Made by a program: the position numbers and the translations under genes | NCBI RefSeq assembly: GCF_003201355.1 | Contig: NZ_QICL01000018.1 | Coordinates: 1-64,000, forward strand | DNA: 64,000 nucleotides | Origin: Indolivaga alginatilytica | GTDB taxonomy: Bacteria > Bacteroidota > Bacteroidia > Bacteroidales > Dysgonomonadaceae | Direction: 5' to 3' | The notes under the pieces: generated by a model | The model's input: only the letters and a program-made list of their open reading frames with translations | What the model was told of the DNA's origin: nothing | Databases searched by the model: none | Shown: piece by piece, positions 61,303 through 64,000 of the stretch | Layout of the letters: every line of letters begins with the position of its first letter | Position numbering within the stretch: position 1 is the stretch's first letter

Positions 61303-62007
61303 TTACCCATTAAGTATTTGGATAGCATTACAAGCAACCAAAGCTGCTGTTTCTGCCCGCAGGCGGCTTTCACCCAAGCTTATCGGTTCAAACCCGCATT
61401 TAAGAGCCTCTTGTACTTCTTGTTCACTGAAATCACCTTCGGGACCTATCAGTATTAAAACATTACTACCAATCTTATAGATTGTTTTCAACAATTGTTT
61501 TTCCTGAGGATAACAATGGGCGATAAACTTCTGCCCGTCAAAAGGTTTCTTTATAAAATTTAAAAACGGAGTCATTTCATCCAATTGAGGAAGAACTGCT
61601 TTCTGAGATTGCTTCATAGCTGAAATCAGAATCTTTTCAATACGAGGCAGTTTAACTTCTTTTCGCTCCGAATATCTGCACAATAAAGGTGTCAGATGAT
61701 CTATCCCAATTTCGGTTGCCTTCTCGGCAAACCATTCTATACGATCCAGATTTTTAGTGGGAGCGAATGCAATATGCAGATAATTATTCCAAGGCTTTGG
61801 CTCCACTATAGTTTGTAGGATATTTACAATGCAATGTTTCTGGTGAGCTTCGACAATCTCAGCATCAAAAAAGTGTCCCTTTCCATCGGTAACCAATATT
61901 TCATCACCTTCTTTCTTACGCAATACCCTTACACAATGTGCAGATTCATCTTGTGGTAAAGTATTGTCCTGCTGAATATCAGGCGCATAAAATATCGTTT
62001 TATCCAT
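61303..62007 (-). CDS. rsmE: 16S rRNA m3U1498 methyltransferase
   Basis: 234 residues. SPOUT-fold signatures are 'SNVLILIGPEGDFSEQEVQE' and 'ISLGESRLRAETAALVA'; the N-terminal PUA-like part begins with 'FYAPDIQQDNTLPQDESAH'. It methylates U1498 of 16S rRNA. 103 bp separate it from the bifunctional-nuclease gene, with palindrome copy 18 at that gene's end. Confidence 0.96.
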   Translation of the reverse strand: MDKTIFYAPDIQQDNTLPQDESAHCVRVLRKKEGDEILVTDGKGHFFDAEIVEAHQKHCIVNILQTIVEPKPWNNYLHIAFAPTKNLDRIEWFAEKATEIGIDHLTPLLCRYSERKEVKLPRIEKILISAMKQSQKAVLPQLDEMTPFLNFIKKPFDGQKFIAHCYPQEKQLLKTIYKIGSNVLILIGPEGDFSEQEVQEALKCGFEPISLGESRLRAETAALVACNAIQILNG

Positions 62008-62096
62008 AATGTTGTATAAAAAGAGCTTGAGAGCTAAGTTAAAAAGAAGATTTAATGATGTATATCGGTTCTTATTATGCTTACCAAAGCTGCAAA

Positions 62097-62111
62097 AACG
62101 TCTAAGACCTT
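62097..62111. repeat. Short palindromic repeat, copy 18
   Basis: AACGTC-TAA-GACCTT, one mismatch, overlapping the TAA stop of the bifunctional-nuclease gene, with the flank TTACCAAAGCTGCAAA. Confidence 0.65.
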
Positions 62112-62709
62112 AATGATTAAATCGTTTGTCCATTTCGTCACGTAAGACCGAAGCCAATTCATAATCCTCATTATCAATAGCTTCCTGCAACATCGAATTC
62201 AATTCATCCTCACTAAGCAGCGCATAGCTGTCCATGTATTCTGTACTGTCATTACCGGATACAATGTCCTTATTGTCGATATCGTCTTCACCTTCACTGA
62301 AAACGATTGCCAACTTCTGCATAATATCTTCAGTAGTATATATTGCCGATTTACTCCTCAAAGCGATACCAATGGCATCGGATGTACGAGACTCGATCGA
62401 GATTTCTTTTTCACCTTGTTTAAATATCAGTTTAGAATAAAAAATGCCATTATCATACTTATAAATAAGTACTTCCTGAAGCGTAATTCCCCATTCAGAC
62501 ATAAAGGAATAGAACAAATCGTGCGTCAATGGACGTGGAGGAGAAGTATTTTGCAACTTAAAGGCAATAGATTGAGCCTCAGGCGTCCCGACAACAACCA
62601 TAAGACGTCTTACACCATTCTCTTCTGCCAATACCAAGCCGTATGTACCTGATTGTGTTTGGTTAAATGAGAATCCCAACACCGATAATTTTACCTTTTT
62701 CTCTGTCAC
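62110..62709 (-). CDS. Bifunctional nuclease family protein (DUF151) with UVR motif
   Basis: 199 residues. The N-terminal 140 residues match the DUF151/bifunctional nuclease domain ('RRLMVVVGTPEAQSIAFKLQ', 'RPLTHDLFYSFM', 'SRTSDAIGIALRSKSAIY'). The end has a UVR motif ('NSMLQEAIDNEDYELASVLR'). The combination is usual in Bacteroidetes. DNase and RNase activity are known only for distant homologues. Confidence 0.9.
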   Translation of the reverse strand: MTEKKVKLSVLGFSFNQTQSGTYGLVLAEENGVRRLMVVVGTPEAQSIAFKLQNTSPPRPLTHDLFYSFMSEWGITLQEVLIYKYDNGIFYSKLIFKQGEKEISIESRTSDAIGIALRSKSAIYTTEDIMQKLAIVFSEGEDDIDNKDIVSGNDSTEYMDSYALLSEDELNSMLQEAIDNEDYELASVLRDEMDKRFNH

Positions 62710-62835
62710 AATAAATAACCTTTGTAAGAGTATTGTTATTCAAAAATAGTCATTTTTATCATATTGAGAAGGCTAAAAAACAATTTTTTAAATAAAAATC
62801 GTACAAAAAGACAAATCCCAAAAGAAATAAAGACT

Positions 62836-62843
62836 TATCTTTG
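62836..62843 (+). promoter_or_regulatory. -7 box ahead of the GtrA gene
   Basis: TATCTTTG matches TAnnTTTG; a 150-base leader to the ATG at 62996 contains palindrome copy 19. Confidence 0.5.
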
Positions 62844-62917
62844 TCTCTTAGGAGAACAATAAAGTATTTATCACCCTATCTTTATTACATTAAATATTAG
62901 CTATTTTTCGCCAAAGT

Positions 62918-62932
62918 AAGGTCGCAGACCTT
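62918..62932. repeat. Short palindromic repeat, copy 19
   Basis: AAGGTC-GCA-GACCTT, perfect arms, in the leader of the GtrA gene, with the flank CGCCAAAGT. Confidence 0.75.
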
Positions 62933-62995
62933 ACATCTCATTAAATATTTAATGTTACTTAATTATAAGAGATCGGAGATCTAAGTCAATACATA

Positions 62996-63427
62996 ATGAA
63001 TCAATCTTTCAAGGAATTAGTAAAGTACGGAATAGTGGGTTTTATCGGACTAGGTGTCGACTGGGCAGCATTCTTTCTCTTTCGGGATGTTGTAGGTATC
63101 AATTATATTGCCTCACATATCCTCAGTTCCATATTGGCGATTACCAATAATTTTATACTCAATGGCTACTTTACTTTTAAAACCACTGATAAAATATGGC
63201 AAAGAGGAATTTCCTTTTTCAGTATTGCGGGAGTAGGATTAGTTATCGGATCTGTTTTACTTCCGGTATTTGTTCAACTAATCAACTTAAGCCTGTCCCA
63301 TCTTGATTTCGATCCGTTAGCTCCTAAGGTCGTACAAAATCTTTCAAAATTAGCAATCACCGTCATTATAGCATTTCTACAATTCTTTTTAAACAAATAC
63401 TTTACATTTAAGAAAAAGGATGTCTAA
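62996..63427 (+). CDS. GtrA-family membrane protein
   Basis: 143 residues with four hydrophobic segments ('VKYGIVGFIGLGVDWAAFFL', 'ISFFSIAGVGLVIGSVLLPV' and a final 'AITVIIAFLQFFLNKYFTF'). 'NFILNGYFTFK' is the family motif. GtrA proteins move lipid-linked sugars across membranes or assist glycosyl transfer. No glycosyltransferase gene is adjacent in this window. Confidence 0.88.
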   Translation: MNQSFKELVKYGIVGFIGLGVDWAAFFLFRDVVGINYIASHILSSILAITNNFILNGYFTFKTTDKIWQRGISFFSIAGVGLVIGSVLLPVFVQLINLSLSHLDFDPLAPKVVQNLSKLAITVIIAFLQFFLNKYFTFKKKDV

Positions 63428-63523
63428 TGTCGTAAAACGATTTGCTATTTTTGTAACCAATTCAATTTTAGCTTAAGGTATTTTAAACTTGGCATCATTC
63501 AATTTTTATAAGACAATAAAAAG

Positions 63524-64000
63524 ATGACACTAAAAGGTAAACATATAGTATTAGGCATAACCGGTAGTATTGCAGCATATAAAGCAGCATCTTTGGCTCG
63601 TTTGTTCGTTAAAGAAGGTGCAGAAGTGCAGATTGTAATTACCCCTTCGGGAAAAGAATTTATTACGCCTGTAACGTTGTCGGCTTTAACCGGAAAACCT
63701 GTAGTTTGCGATTTTTTCGGTGCTAATGATGGCACTTGGCATAGCCATGTCGACTTAGGCTTGTGGGCTGACTTTATGGTTATAGCTCCGGCTACAGCAG
63801 CAACAATGGGAAAGCTGGCAAACGGAATTGCCGATAATATGCTTGTAACCACTTATATGTCGATGAAGGCCCCTGTATTTATTGCTCCGGCAATGGATCT
63901 TGATATGTTTGCACATCCTTCTACTGCACGAAATATAGCCCTGCTTCAATCGTATGGCAACCATATAATAGAACCTGCCTCAGGCGAACTTGCAAGCCAT
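63524..64000 (+). CDS. coaBC: Phosphopantothenoylcysteine decarboxylase/synthetase, N-terminal part
   Basis: The frame starts at the ATG at 63524 and runs off the right edge (159 codons). 'GITGSIAAYKAASLARLFVK', 'IVITPSGKEFITPVTLSALT' and 'WADFMVIAPATAATMGKLAN' with 'GIADNMLVTTY' are the flavin-binding CoaC (Dfp) signatures; the active-site His is in 'WHSHVDLG'. It takes part in coenzyme A synthesis. The CoaB half lies outside. Confidence 0.95.
   Translation, partial: MTLKGKHIVLGITGSIAAYKAASLARLFVKEGAEVQIVITPSGKEFITPVTLSALTGKPVVCDFFGANDGTWHSHVDLGLWADFMVIAPATAATMGKLANGIADNMLVTTYMSMKAPVFIAPAMDLDMFAHPSTARNIALLQSYGNHIIEPASGELASH

Noticed and set aside
1-64000. CRISPR arrays
   Set aside because: No regularly spaced direct repeats of 23-47 bp with unique spacers and no cas genes were seen.

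Overview
The window is low-GC DNA from a member of the Bacteroidota, most likely Bacteroidales and close to Dysgonomonas. The evidence is the TTTG / TAnnTTTG promoters, the absence of strong Shine-Dalgarno sequences, the rpmB-rpmG-DUF4295 cluster, an HU-LysM fusion, TonB-linked outer-membrane proteins and the housekeeping gene set. Almost all chromosomal genes read as ordinary single-copy Bacteroidales genes. Assignment below phylum level is inference.

Region 1 (1 to about 14,100) is a damaged prophage or phage-derived island ending at the 3' end of tRNA-Arg(ACG). Reading leftward from the tRNA there is a promoter, a NUMOD4/HNH homing endonuclease, a phage sliding clamp, a sigma-like factor, and a 5'-truncated tape-measure gene fused into the 3' end of the sigma-like gene. 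After a 7.8-kb interruption come a Dit-like tail gene and a collagen-like fibre gene that leaves the window. The interruption carries genes on the opposite strand (a Tal-like tail protein, a frameshifted Rha regulator, a KilA-N protein), two lipoproteins and a HigBA toxin-antitoxin pair. It also holds the most unusual content of the window: four related leader elements (1146-1260, 3686-3803, 4689-4803, 6448-6574). Each has a TTATATATTA-like box followed by an upstream strand that pairs with the loop of a downstream hairpin, giving a pseudoknot topology. Next to one of them lies a compact, highly structured non-coding RNA candidate (about 3,838-4,085) bounded by a terminator.

Region 2 (14,100-33,100) is chromosomal and almost entirely on the minus strand. 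A five-gene inositol cluster (myo-inositol-1-phosphate synthase, HAD hydrolase, CDP-alcohol phosphotransferase, ATP-grasp protein, nucleotidyltransferase) lies downstream of pdxA. It is followed by rlmN, pgi, gpsA, lysS, an HU gene overlapping an HU-transmembrane-LysM gene, rimO, ftsY and the small ribosomal operon.

Region 3 (33,100-55,900) has a secreted phosphoesterase, a kinase-like/Omp85-like outer-membrane protein, a YhcC-type radical SAM protein, a small IlvB-glyoxalase chimera, a giant AsmA-like protein, a TonB-type barrel protein, a MATE exporter, a phosphoethanolamine transferase, CorA, an acyltransferase, a DJ-1 protein, a TonB protein, pdxJ, nadK and ruvC. With pdxA, pdxJ shows the DXP-dependent vitamin B6 route.

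Region 4 (55,900-64,000) holds tRNA-Ala(GGC) followed by a small accessory islet with direct repeats and decayed coding fragments, then a surface protein, a Cof-type phosphatase, a TPR protein, rsmE, a bifunctional-nuclease family protein, a GtrA protein and the start of coaBC.

A short palindrome, AAGGTC-NNN-GACCTT, occurs about 19 times in intergenic DNA of regions 2-4 and I found none in region 1. About half the copies begin in or directly at a stop codon.
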